37,266 nucleotides of DNA, taken from assembly GCA_016931185.1 (NCBI GenBank), contig JAFGFI010000369.1, forward strand, positions 1 through 37,266, read 5' to 3'. The DNA comes from Anaerolineae bacterium (GTDB lineage: Bacteria > Chloroflexota > Anaerolineae > B4-G1 > SLSP01). Under the pieces are notes generated by a model. That model was not told where the DNA came from, did no database searches, and worked only from the letters and a program-made list of their open reading frames with translations. Shown here piece after piece: positions 9,831 through 17,746 of the stretch (its first letter is position 1; every line of letters starts with the position of its first letter). Both the position numbers and the translations under genes were made by a program.

Positions 9831-9918
9831 TTCATCACCTCCCTCTGTCAATATTATTGCTGCTTTGCTCATAAATGGCGAGACATGTTGATTTTTAATC
9901 ATAATTTCACACTCCTTT

Positions 9919-11142
9919 TCAACCCGGCAACAATGCGCGCAGCCACTCTCCTAACTTTCTCCACCACGGAGAACGGAGAGCACGCCAGCCCCCACCTGCC
10001 TCTTCCCACATCGGCGTCCACTGCACCAATCCCACCGCAACGGCTGCTGCCGGCTCCTGCACTTGGTCCGTCAAGCCAGAAATATTTTTCGGCGCCCCAA
10101 TCTGCACCGGTAATTCAAAGACATCCCGCGCCAATTCCTGCAAACCGGGTAATTGTGCTGTCCCTCCACATAATACCAAGCCGGCAGGTAATAATCCATC
10201 ATAGCCGGAACGTTTTATTTCCTTCTGCACGTTTTCCAATAATTCCTCACAACGCGCCTGGATAATCTCGGCCAGGCGCCAACGAGGTACCACCACCGGA
10301 CTGTTTTCCCCATAGGGAGAAATAGTAAATCGCTCGTCCTCCGCTACCTGGGCCGCTCTGGCATGTCCATGACGTAGTTTAACTTGCTCGGCCACTTCGG
10401 GCGGCAAACGCAATCCGATAGCAATATCATTAGTGATATACTCCCCCCCCATTGCCAGGGTGCGCGTGTGCCACACAGTACTCTCAATAAAGATCGCGAT
10501 GTCGGTTGTCCCTTCACCAATATCTACCAACACCACTCCCATTTCCCTTTCCATTTCTGAAAGCACGGGTTTTCCCGCGGCAAGACTGGTCAGGACCAAT
10601 GAACTCACCTCAACGCCGGCCCCCTCCACACACTTAGTCAAATTCTGCACCACGGTCGAAGATCCCATCACCACATGGGCTTCAACTTCCAGGCGAAAAC
10701 CGTGCATTCCTAAGGGGTCGCGCACCCCTTCCTGTCCATCTACCGTATAGACACGCGGCAGGATGTGCAATAACTCCTGATTCTGAGGTAACACGATTGC
10801 ACCGGCAGCCTCTAAAGCACGGTCTATATCATCCGGCATAATGCCACGCTCGCGGCGCGCAACCCCCACCACTCCCTGGCTATTATGTGAGCTGATATGC
10901 GATCCGGTCACACCTACATAGGCACGCTCAATTTGATATCCTGAACTTTGTTCCGCCCGTTCTACGGCTTCGGCGATAGCGGCAGTTGCTTCCGTCACAT
11001 TCACCACAACGCCCTTTTTGATGCCTCGTGACGGAACTCTCCCCACACCAACCACACGGGTATCCCCCGCGTCGTTAATCTCCCCAACCAACACCATAAT
11101 CTTGTGGCTACCAATGTCAATGCCAACTACCGATCGTTCCAA
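9919..11142 (-). CDS. ftsA: Cell division protein FtsA
   Basis: Actin-like ATPase of about 407 residues that tethers FtsZ to the membrane. Visible are the phosphate-1 motif [13 protein letters not shown], the phosphate-2 motif [13 protein letters not shown], the adenosine motif [11 protein letters not shown], and an amphipathic C-terminal end [10 protein letters not shown] likely to be the membrane-targeting helix. The start is read as TTG (L-E-R-S-V-V-G-I-D) because GAGGGGGTG lies just before it. An upstream in-frame ATG would add 18 residues translated from an AT-rich repeat element (FKFANFKLR), which looks artefactual. Confidence 0.95.
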   Translation of the reverse strand: MERSVVGIDIGSHKIMVLVGEINDAGDTRVVGVGRVPSRGIKKGVVVNVTEATAAIAEAVERAEQSSGYQIERAYVGVTGSHISSHNSQGVVGVARRERGIMPDDIDRALEAAGAIVLPQNQELLHILPRVYTVDGQEGVRDPLGMHGFRLEVEAHVVMGSSTVVQNLTKCVEGAGVEVSSLVLTSLAAGKPVLSEMEREMGVVLVDIGEGTTDIAIFIESTVWHTRTLAMGGEYITNDIAIGLRLPPEVAEQVKLRHGHARAAQVAEDERFTISPYGENSPVVVPRWRLAEIIQARCEELLENVQKEIKRSGYDGLLPAGLVLCGGTAQLPGLQELARDVFELPVQIGAPKNISGLTDQVQEPAAAVAVGLVQWTPMWEEAGGGWRALRSPWWRKLGEWLRALLPG

Positions 11143-11154
11143 GCCACACCCCCT

Positions 11155-11213
11155 CAATTTGAAATTCGCAAATTTAAAATTGAAAAAATGGCGCACCAGT
11201 CAGAACTGGCAAC
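11155..11213. repeat. Palindrome-plus-AT-tail element, ftsQ-ftsA copy
   Basis: About 59 bp with the AT-rich part CAATTTGAAATTCGCAAATT and the head CACCAGTCAGAACTGG. Compared with other copies (CCATT-CAGA-AATGG) both arms of the head have changed together to CCAGT/ACTGG, so the hairpin is kept. Confidence 0.75.
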
Positions 11214-11233
11214 ATCATTCCCCAAAAGATAAG

Positions 11234-12064
11234 TTACCATATACGATCTAACGAATACGTAGGTCCTTTCGGAAAACGCACGTCAATAGACCAGGGAAAA
11301 ATCCCGCGTTCATCTAAATAAATACTTAATGCTTCATAAATGCGCCAGCGCGATTCCATATCCGCTCCAATTCCTAACACAATCTGGCGTCCTTCAGCAT
11401 CTATCCAAACCAATCCCCGCTGTGATTGGTAAAGCAACGCATCAGAAGGCACTCCCAATGCAATCAGAGACATCACTCCCTCCATCACCTCCGGAGGAAT
11501 CCAGGGAATTTGCTCCGTATCTTCTTCACCCTGGTATACAGGAAACTCTCCGTGAACTACCGGTAACGTATCATTAGAAATGACCAGAGTCTCTAACACG
11601 GGAAAGACAGTTCCCTCTTGGTCCACCCCATATTCTCCTTGAGTTGTCACCCACATCAACACCGGCTCGCGTTCAGTGATCTGGAATACACACGAAGCCG
11701 GAAACCAAGTACATTCCGCTTCAACCGCGACAACGCCCGGCACCTGCTCAAGCACGCGCGCCGCCGCGATTTTGGGACGCACGTGAAAACTATGCCATCC
11801 CAACACATCAGAAGCCACTGCAACTTCCATAATCATCGCATTAGAAGAAGCTCCCAACACTTGTAGATCGTTTCCCATCACATACCAGCGATCGTCAAAT
11901 CCCACCCAAAGCGCAACACCAAGCACGGCACTCACCAAAATTGCCCACTTCCACGCAATTTTGAAACGGCGACGCTGCTGTTGTCGCATAGAAGCCATTC
12001 TTGGTTGCGCTCCTAACAATGCTGCTGTACGATAGTATGGTCGTTGCTTTTTCTGCCTCTTCAT
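11234..12064 (-). CDS. ftsQ: Cell division protein FtsQ/DivIB
   Basis: A 276-residue bitopic membrane protein. A basic cytoplasmic tail (about 1-35) precedes one membrane helix (about 36-54, AWKWAILVSAVLGVALWVG). A POTRA-like domain follows with LQVLGASSN, then the typical VPGVVAVEAECTWFPASCVFQITEREPV beta stretch, and the FtsQ beta domain with a GEYGVDQEGTVFPV motif. It is predicted to scaffold the FtsL-FtsI-FtsW septal synthase. The ATG is preceded by GGAGATTATT. Sequence conservation in this family is low, so the call rests on motifs plus position between ddl and ftsA. Confidence 0.9.
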   Translation of the reverse strand: MKRQKKQRPYYRTAALLGAQPRMASMRQQQRRRFKIAWKWAILVSAVLGVALWVGFDDRWYVMGNDLQVLGASSNAMIMEVAVASDVLGWHSFHVRPKIAAARVLEQVPGVVAVEAECTWFPASCVFQITEREPVLMWVTTQGEYGVDQEGTVFPVLETLVISNDTLPVVHGEFPVYQGEEDTEQIPWIPPEVMEGVMSLIALGVPSDALLYQSQRGLVWIDAEGRQIVLGIGADMESRWRIYEALSIYLDERGIFPWSIDVRFPKGPTYSLDRIW

Positions 12065-12082
12065 AATAATCTCCGCAAGAGG

Positions 12083-12101
12083 GCGACACTGTCATTGTCG
12101 C
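12083..12101. repeat. Small hairpin between ddl and ftsQ
   Basis: GCGACA and TGTCGC flank a 7-nt spacer in the 114-bp ddl-ftsQ gap. The role is unknown; it may be another dispersed palindrome. Confidence 0.4.
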
Positions 12102-12172
12102 TTATAAGTGATAAATTATGGGTTACAACTCAATAAACGTGAGTTAAAAATTATAAACCTCTGCTCAATTCC

Positions 12173-12185
12173 CAACTCTTAACTC
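12173..12185. repeat. CAACTCTTAACTC repeat at the ddl 3' end
   Basis: The 13-mer CAACTCTTAACTC spans the ddl stop codon. Identical copies lie at the murD 3' end (18892-18904) and just past the ECF S-component stop (31582-31594); the latter two share 18 bases. Confidence 0.6.
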
Positions 12186-13393
12186 TCCGCCAAAGGCCGA
12201 AAAATCCGTTCTGAACGCACGTTTTCTTCATAACGATCCAAGGCTAAGTCAACCAACATATCTACCAAACGTGAATAAGATATTCCTGACGCCTCCCAAA
12301 GTTTGGGATACATGCTGATGGATGTAAAACCAGGCAGTGTATTGACCTCATTAACATATAACTTATTTGTCTCTCCATCCAACAAAAAATCCACCCGCGC
12401 CATTCCCGTGCCATCAATCGCGCGATAAACTTCAACCGCCAATCTTTGCACCTGCATGGTCATTTCTGCATCCAAGGGGGCAGGTATCAATAACTCCGAA
12501 GCATCCTCGCCCGTATCCAGATACTTTGCCAAATAATCATAAAACTCCCGGCTAGGGATAACCTCTCCCGGCACCGAAGCGCGCGGATCTTCATTCCCTA
12601 ATACACTCACCTCAATCTCTCGCGCGTGCCGTATTCCCTCTTCCACTAGCAAGCGACGATCATAATGCGCGGCTTCATCCATACCGCGCTGCAATTCCTC
12701 TCGATTATGACACTTACATATCCCCACACTGGAACCTAAGTTCGCGGGTTTCGTAAAGATCGGATAGGGTAACTGTGCCTCAATCTCATCCAAAATCACG
12801 TCCGGCTCCGCTAACCAACGGCGGCGCGTTGTCCAGTAATACTTTCCCATCGGAAAACCATGCGCCTTGCAAACCGCTTTAAATGCGATCTTATCCATCG
12901 CCAACGCAGAATTTAACACTCCCCCCCCGACATAGGGCACGCCGGCTAATTCCAATAGGCCCTGCACAGTACCATCTTCACCATAAGTGCCATGTAACAC
13001 CGGGAAGACTACATCTACCTGCGACAGCGACGCTAATTGACCCGCGGGTGTTCCAACTGGCACAACTTCCCCGGCAGCGCCATCCGGCGACAATGACGGG
13101 TCATTTGGGGATGACCCGTCATTACCAAATGACGTGGGGTTCGTCCACAGCCCCTTCTTAGAAGGATCGGCAAGGATCGCCGCCGGCTGCATATTTGTCA
13201 AATCCTCATGCTCTAACGCCTTCATAGGATCTGCACCCACAACCCAAGCCCCCTGGCGCGTAATGCCTACCGGCGTGATCTCATACTTTTCCGGATCCAG
13301 CGCGTTTATCACCGAGCGCGCCGACATAATACTGACTTCGTGCTCACCCGAACGCCCGCCAAACAATACGGCGACTTTTATTTTGTCCGACAT
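12179..13393 (-). CDS. ddl: D-alanine--D-alanine ligase
   Basis: ATP-grasp ligase of 404 residues that makes D-Ala-D-Ala for the MurF step. Motifs: VLFGGRSGEHEVS at the N-terminus, FTKPANLGSSVGICK in the ATP-grasp domain, and EVNTLPGFTSISMYPKLW (metal and ligand-binding end). Compared with usual Ddl enzymes (about 350-370) it is long, largely because of a Ser/Pro/Asn/Gly-rich stretch at residues about 84-105. That stretch is encoded by a 13-bp-arm palindrome (13092-13123) and lies in the N-terminal domain before the conserved VVFPVLHGTYGEDG. The start overlaps the murB end by 16 nt and has GGGAGAAG upstream. Confidence 0.95.
   Translation of the reverse strand: MSDKIKVAVLFGGRSGEHEVSIMSARSVINALDPEKYEITPVGITRQGAWVVGADPMKALEHEDLTNMQPAAILADPSKKGLWTNPTSFGNDGSSPNDPSLSPDGAAGEVVPVGTPAGQLASLSQVDVVFPVLHGTYGEDGTVQGLLELAGVPYVGGGVLNSALAMDKIAFKAVCKAHGFPMGKYYWTTRRRWLAEPDVILDEIEAQLPYPIFTKPANLGSSVGICKCHNREELQRGMDEAAHYDRRLLVEEGIRHAREIEVSVLGNEDPRASVPGEVIPSREFYDYLAKYLDTGEDASELLIPAPLDAEMTMQVQRLAVEVYRAIDGTGMARVDFLLDGETNKLYVNEVNTLPGFTSISMYPKLWEASGISYSRLVDMLVDLALDRYEENVRSERIFRPLAES
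13092..13132. repeat. Palindromic insertion inside ddl
   Basis: AATGACGGGTCAT and ATGACCCGTCATT form 13-bp arms around a 6-nt loop. An overlapping second inverted repeat pairs TCATTTGG (13101-13108) with CCAAATGA (13125-13132). It is read in frame as part of Ddl residues about 84-105. Confidence 0.8.
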
Positions 13394-14367
13394 GTGTCTT
13401 CTCCCACAATCTCAATCTCCGGTTCAAGTTGAACCCCAAATTGCTGTAACACTTCATCCTGCGCCAACCGAATTAACGCCCGGTAGTCCGCAGCCGTTCC
13501 TCTATCCACGTTCATAAAAAAATTTGCGTGCTGCTCAGAAATGATCATTCCTCCACAACGGGTCCCCTTCAAACCGGCCGCTTCAATTAAACGTCCCGCG
13601 TAATCACCCGGCGGATTTTTAAATGTAGATCCTAATGTCTTACCGGGCGGTTGCGTACGTCGTCGCCGCTCTGCATATTCAGCAGCTTTAACCTGCAACG
13701 ATTCCCCATCCCTGGGCCTGAGTCGAAACGTCGTTGTCAACACTACAACCGGCACAATTCCTGCTAAAGTCGCTGCCATCCCTTTGAGCCGAGAAAACCG
13801 GTACTGAAAATCGAACCAATCTGGATCGACTACCTGTACCGCGCCGTCCGGGACAATGACTTCCGCACATTTCAACACACCGGCAATGTCGCCGCCAAAC
13901 GCGCCCGCGTTGTTAATCACTGCGCCTCCGATGGTACCGGGAAGCCCCACAGCCCAAGTCAATCCGCCCCAGCCACGCTGCACAGTCTCGCGCGCCATCT
14001 GCACAACTATCGCACCGGACTCGGCCTTAACACAATACGAAGCATCGGAAAAGTCCACGGCACGCGCGTGATTCACAATCGTGACACCGCGTAATCCCGT
14101 GTCGGGTAAGAGCAGATTCGTCAGTCCTCCAAAAATGCGCCACGGCAACCCGCTCGCTCGCGTCAGACGTATAACATTGAGAATTTGTTCACGATTCTGC
14201 ACCACAACCAGCAAATCTGCCGGCCCACCAATTCCTACTGCCGAGTAACGAGACAACAACACATTCTCACGCGCACACGCCCCCAGGCTCTGGGCCAGAG
14301 CGGAAAGGGCATCAGGGTGCTCCCTTCGAACGTAATCGGTTGTCGTCGTTACAAAGCCGGCTTCCAC
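13378..14367 (-). CDS. murB: UDP-N-acetylenolpyruvoylglucosamine reductase
   Basis: FAD-dependent enzyme of 329 residues reducing UDP-GlcNAc-enolpyruvate to UDP-MurNAc. It shows the FAD-binding SAVGIGGPADLLV and GLPGTIGGAVINNAGAFGG, the catalytic-serine segment LGSTFKNP, AGRLIEAAGLKG, and the terminal EPEIEIVG (catalytic Glu region), matching type II MurB. The start is a GTG immediately after the stop codon of the 50-aa upstream ORF; a GAGGAGGG ribosome-binding site lies inside that ORF's end. It overlaps ddl by 16 nt, so translation is probably coupled. Confidence 0.96.
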   Translation of the reverse strand: MEAGFVTTTTDYVRREHPDALSALAQSLGACARENVLLSRYSAVGIGGPADLLVVVQNREQILNVIRLTRASGLPWRIFGGLTNLLLPDTGLRGVTIVNHARAVDFSDASYCVKAESGAIVVQMARETVQRGWGGLTWAVGLPGTIGGAVINNAGAFGGDIAGVLKCAEVIVPDGAVQVVDPDWFDFQYRFSRLKGMAATLAGIVPVVVLTTTFRLRPRDGESLQVKAAEYAERRRRTQPPGKTLGSTFKNPPGDYAGRLIEAAGLKGTRCGGMIISEQHANFFMNVDRGTAADYRALIRLAQDEVLQQFGVQLEPEIEIVGEDTCRTK

Positions 14368-14520
14368 CTAGGGTTCTCCCTCCTCACGTTGCTTGTGCTG
14401 TGTGTACTCCACTTGTTTGAGCCTGACATTCATCGCCTCTGATTCATAAACACGATAACGCACTTTCTTCCGGCCCTTAACTTTCTTCGCTTTCTCAAAG
14501 AATTGTGTAAGATGTAACAT
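14368..14520 (-). CDS. Small basic protein of unknown function between murC and murB
   Basis: A 50-residue ORF (begins MLHLTQFFEKAKKVKGRK, ends KQREEGEP) rich in Lys, Arg and Glu, with no membrane segment. It has an excellent ribosome-binding site (CAGAGGAGGATCT before the ATG), and its TAG stop abuts the murB GTG, which is typical of real, translationally coupled operon genes. I recognise no family. It could be a small division-associated protein or a leader that couples murB translation. It is read as genuine because of start signal, spacing and charged helical composition. Confidence 0.6.
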   Translation of the reverse strand: MLHLTQFFEKAKKVKGRKKVRYRVYESEAMNVRLKQVEYTQHKQREEGEP

Positions 14521-14534
14521 AGATCCTCCTCTGA

Positions 14535-14610
14535 AAATCGCAAATTGGCAAATTTAAAATCGCAAATTGTAAAAACCCCTGAAAACTTAATTTCGTCTTA
14601 AATTTTCATC
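14535..14610. repeat. AT-rich interspersed repeat, copy 2 (76 bp)
   Basis: Gapless partner of 2415-2490. Its end contains the last codons and the TAA stop of murC (reading M-K-I-stop), so the repeat has become the gene's terminus. Confidence 0.75.
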
Positions 14611-16025
14611 AGTACTTCTAAAAGCCGTTTTCCTACAACATATTCATCGCCGGCCCCCATCATCATAACCACATCACCGGGCTGCACGATTGAGGCCAAT
14701 AATTCCACTGCCACCTCTAACGAAGATGCCGCACTCACAGCCGGGTGTTGGATTTGCGCGGCTAATAATTCTGCTGTCAAAGTTCCATCATCTACTTCAC
14801 GCGCCGCATAAATAGGTAGTAATACTACCTGGTCAGCACCGGCAAACGCGGTCATAAAGTCGGCATGTAATGCTTTAATACGGCTAAAGGTGTGGGGTTC
14901 CCACGCGGCAATGATACGCCGTCCCGGGTATCGCTGGCGGGCCGCAGCCAATACCCCGCGAATCTGCGTGGGATGATGGGCATAATCGTCAATTACGGTT
15001 ACACCAACGTGGCTACCGGTAGCAACCTCACCCAATACCTCAAATCGCCGCGCCGTTCCTGAAAAACGTTCCAACGCGCCGCGCGCGATCTCAAACTCAA
15101 CGTCTAACTCTAACGCGACTGCCAACACGGCCAGTGCATTCAATACGTTATATTCTCCCGGTATACGCAGCGCGATCTCACCTACCGGAATCCGATCCTC
15201 ACGCAGAGCCACAAAACTAACACCACCAATAGTGTTTGGATGCACGTCTGTTGCGCGCCAGGCCAATCCCACACCTGGATTACGGCCATAAAGTACCAAG
15301 CGACCGCCGTTGGCATGATAGGAAGCCGCCACCGCGTGTGCAATCGGATCGTCATTACAGGCCACCAACAATCCACCAGGTTGAATATTGTCCACAAAAT
15401 TACCAAACGACAGCCGCACAAACCGGGGACTGGGAAAATAATCAGGATGATCATATTCCACGTTTGTCACCACAGCAACATTGGGTTTCAAGGATAAGAA
15501 CGTATCACGATATTCATCCGCTTCAATCACAAAATAAGGACTTGTCCCAGCGTGGGCATTGGTTCCCAGATCTGCCAATACCCCCCCCACAATAAATGTA
15601 GGATCAAGACCCTCATCCATCAAAGTCAACGCGAGCATACCTGACACCGTTGTCTTGCCATGCGCCCCCGCAACTGCAATCACTTCATAATCTCGGGTAA
15701 GGATTGGGAGAAATTCTGAACGGCGCATCACGAGAACTCCCCGCCGGCGAGCGGCGACTAACTCGACATTATCATCCGGTACAGCCGATGAGGCCAAAAT
15801 CAAATCAGCATTTTCAACATTCTTTGCCGCGTGCTCTACCATCACAGGAATCCCCTCGTCACGCAATGCAGATACCCATGGTGAAGCCCGGCGATCGGAT
15901 CCCTGCACGTGTATTCCCTGTCCATGCAAAACACGCGCAATCGCCGACATTCCCGCGCCGCCAATCCCTACAATATGAATGTTATGCCATTCAGAAATAG
16001 CGTAAGAATCTTGTAATTCAGTCAC
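14598..16025 (-). CDS. murC: UDP-N-acetylmuramate--L-alanine ligase
   Basis: Mur ligase of 475 residues adding L-Ala to UDP-MurNAc. It has the Rossmann start IHIVGIGGAGMSAIA, the P-loop VAGAHGKTT (about 118-126), FVIEADEYRDTFL, NVEYDHPDYF, and DDYAHHPTQI near the C-terminal domain. Start is GTG after a GGGGGGAGGG stretch. The N-terminal residues AISEWHN, just before the Rossmann motif, are encoded by a copy of the dispersed palindrome (15986-16001). The stop codon falls inside an AT-rich repeat. The cvpA-like gene ends 9 nt upstream. Confidence 0.96.
   Translation of the reverse strand: MTELQDSYAISEWHNIHIVGIGGAGMSAIARVLHGQGIHVQGSDRRASPWVSALRDEGIPVMVEHAAKNVENADLILASSAVPDDNVELVAARRRGVLVMRRSEFLPILTRDYEVIAVAGAHGKTTVSGMLALTLMDEGLDPTFIVGGVLADLGTNAHAGTSPYFVIEADEYRDTFLSLKPNVAVVTNVEYDHPDYFPSPRFVRLSFGNFVDNIQPGGLLVACNDDPIAHAVAASYHANGGRLVLYGRNPGVGLAWRATDVHPNTIGGVSFVALREDRIPVGEIALRIPGEYNVLNALAVLAVALELDVEFEIARGALERFSGTARRFEVLGEVATGSHVGVTVIDDYAHHPTQIRGVLAAARQRYPGRRIIAAWEPHTFSRIKALHADFMTAFAGADQVVLLPIYAAREVDDGTLTAELLAAQIQHPAVSAASSLEVAVELLASIVQPGDVVMMMGAGDEYVVGKRLLEVLMKI
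15986..16001. repeat. Palindrome copy in the murC N-terminus
   Basis: GCCATTCAGAAATAGC, one mismatch from the perfect palindrome. Read in the minus strand it encodes A-I-S-E-W, the same peptide encoded by the copy at 33883-33898. Confidence 0.7.
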
Positions 16026-16034
16026 CCCTCCCCC

Positions 16035-16556
16035 CTATACAAACACAATCAACACAAACGCGAATGCCGCGGCTACAGCTACAAAGAGCGATGGCCCCTC
16101 CAACCAATTGATGGGCAAATATTCAATGATACCCATTGCGAGGGTCCCACTCGGCGGTATAATTCCCCAAATATTGTATTGCAATTGCTCCAAAAATCCC
16201 CAAAACATACCCACCACTAAAACACCGTTAATACCTCCGATGAAGAAACCCAGAAGTGTGTCCTGTAGTTTCTCCTTACGTGCCTTTGCACCGAGAGCTG
16301 TAGAAATGGTCGTCGTAGCATAACCAAAGGCCACGATCACTCCAAACAATCCCAATCGCACATAAAACCAGGTGTGAGGCTCCAGACCTTTTAGTGAAGT
16401 GTTAATCACCGGCACATATTCCCACAACACAAATTCAATAAAACGTGCCAGAATAACGCCAAACACAACTAATAATTCCTTAGCCCATCCACGTAGTCCG
16501 CCAATAACTCCGAACAATAACACCAATCCCATAAAGGCTGTTTCTAGTGGAACCAC
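16035..16556 (-). CDS. CvpA family membrane protein
   Basis: A 173-residue integral membrane protein with about four to five hydrophobic segments (about 7-22, 28-45, 66-86, 104-124, 152-172). The segment VLLFGVIGGLRGWAKELLVVFGV is typical of CvpA-like proteins, which take part in colicin V production, envelope stability or septal functions depending on species. It lies between murG and murC, not a standard dcw member, so a role in envelope assembly is plausible but unproven. The GTG start has GGGAGTT upstream. Confidence 0.75.
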   Translation of the reverse strand: MVPLETAFMGLVLLFGVIGGLRGWAKELLVVFGVILARFIEFVLWEYVPVINTSLKGLEPHTWFYVRLGLFGVIVAFGYATTTISTALGAKARKEKLQDTLLGFFIGGINGVLVVGMFWGFLEQLQYNIWGIIPPSGTLAMGIIEYLPINWLEGPSLFVAVAAAFAFVLIVFV

Positions 16557-16584
16557 TGCTAACTCCCGACTTGTAATCTAAAAG

Positions 16585-16612
16585 TTAAGAAATTTCAAAT
16601 TTGAAATTTGCA
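16585..16612. repeat. AT-rich repeat in the murG-cvpA gap
   Basis: The self-complementary run GAAATTTCAAATTTGAAATTT lies between the murG stop and the cvpA start. It resembles the AT tail of the palindrome-plus-tail elements but lacks a clear palindromic head. Confidence 0.5.
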
Positions 16613-16624
16613 AACGTGCCGCTG

Positions 16625-17746
16625 CTAACTAACGGCCAGTTCGCATAACAACCGCGCGATATGTTGTGCCGCGTCAGGATGTGCCAATGCGCGCGCAGCG
16701 GTTGCCATCGCCTGCAACTGCTCATCATCTGACAACAGTGCCGAAACTGTAGGCACCATCACCTCTGCCAATTCCGCATCCTCTACCACTATTGCCGCGC
16801 CGCGATCGGCCAACCAGTTCGCGTTCACTTTCTGATAACGCCACGCATAGGGATAGGGTACCAGAATTGCCGGCAATCCGAAATAGGAAAATTCTCCTAA
16901 AATGCTGGCTCCTGCCCGACTCAGCACCAAGTCAGCCGCTGCCAACGCCGCTCCCATCTCATGTATATAATCGAAAGCATAATAACGCGCCTGTATCCCT
17001 TCTGGCAAAGCCTGGCGAGCCGCCGCAACTTCCGGCCAATCCAACATACCGCTAATATGAAGCACCTGGACTTTATCTATCAACGCCGGTAAATTCGCCA
17101 ACAATGCACGATTGATCGTGCGCGCGCCATGGCTACCGCCAAAGACCAGCAACACCGGTTCATCCAACGCCAATCCAAAATATTCACGCGCCGCGCACCG
17201 ATCCCAGCGCGCAAACTCCTCACGCAGTGGATATCCAGTCACCACAACCTTCTCTGTGGGGAAAATTTGTTCTGAATCCGCCACCGTAACCGCAATCCGC
17301 GCCGCCATCCACCCCGCAAATCGCACCGACTGCGCCGGCTCAATGTCGGGCAAGAAAACCAGGATAGGCACGTGCAGCAACCATGCAACCAATGTCACCG
17401 GACCACTCACGTATCCCCCGGTCGTTAACAAAGCAGCGGGACGTTCTTTCCGCATATAACGCCATGTCACAAAAAAGCCCTGCACCATCCGCCATAGGTT
17501 AACCACCGTCTTTAACAGGCCAACCCCATGCACCCCACCGGCAGGAATGGCAATAAAAGGCACCTCAAGCCGCTCAACGAGTTGTGCCTCCATACCACCC
17601 ACAGTACCCACCCAGGTTAGGGCAATTTCAGGGGCAATGCCATCAGGTGCATTATGGCCAGGCTTAATGGCTCGCAAAGCCTGCACGACGGCCAAGGCGG
17701 GATAAACGTGCCCGCCAGTCCCCCCACCAACGATCCAAAACTTCAT
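16625..17746 (-). CDS. murG: UDP-GlcNAc:undecaprenyl-PP-MurNAc-pentapeptide GlcNAc transferase
   Basis: Membrane-associated GT-B glycosyltransferase (373 residues) that converts lipid I to lipid II. It shows the G-loop VGGGTGGHVYPALAV, a second Gly-rich loop FGGSHGARTINRAL, LSRAGASILGEFSYFGLPAILVPYP and the Q-K-V-N-A motif. The start is the ATG before KFWIVGGG, with AAGGAAAC upstream; longer readings add 17 residues lying in ftsW. Even so it overlaps the ftsW end by 83 nt, a notably long overlap. Confidence 0.96.
   Translation of the reverse strand: MKFWIVGGGTGGHVYPALAVVQALRAIKPGHNAPDGIAPEIALTWVGTVGGMEAQLVERLEVPFIAIPAGGVHGVGLLKTVVNLWRMVQGFFVTWRYMRKERPAALLTTGGYVSGPVTLVAWLLHVPILVFLPDIEPAQSVRFAGWMAARIAVTVADSEQIFPTEKVVVTGYPLREEFARWDRCAAREYFGLALDEPVLLVFGGSHGARTINRALLANLPALIDKVQVLHISGMLDWPEVAAARQALPEGIQARYYAFDYIHEMGAALAAADLVLSRAGASILGEFSYFGLPAILVPYPYAWRYQKVNANWLADRGAAIVVEDAELAEVMVPTVSALLSDDEQLQAMATAARALAHPDAAQHIARLLCELAVS

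Noticed and set aside
11143..11196. ATG-initiated longer FtsA
   Set aside because: The extra residues are a translated AT-rich repeat; a TTG with GAGGGGGTG gives a normal FtsA start.
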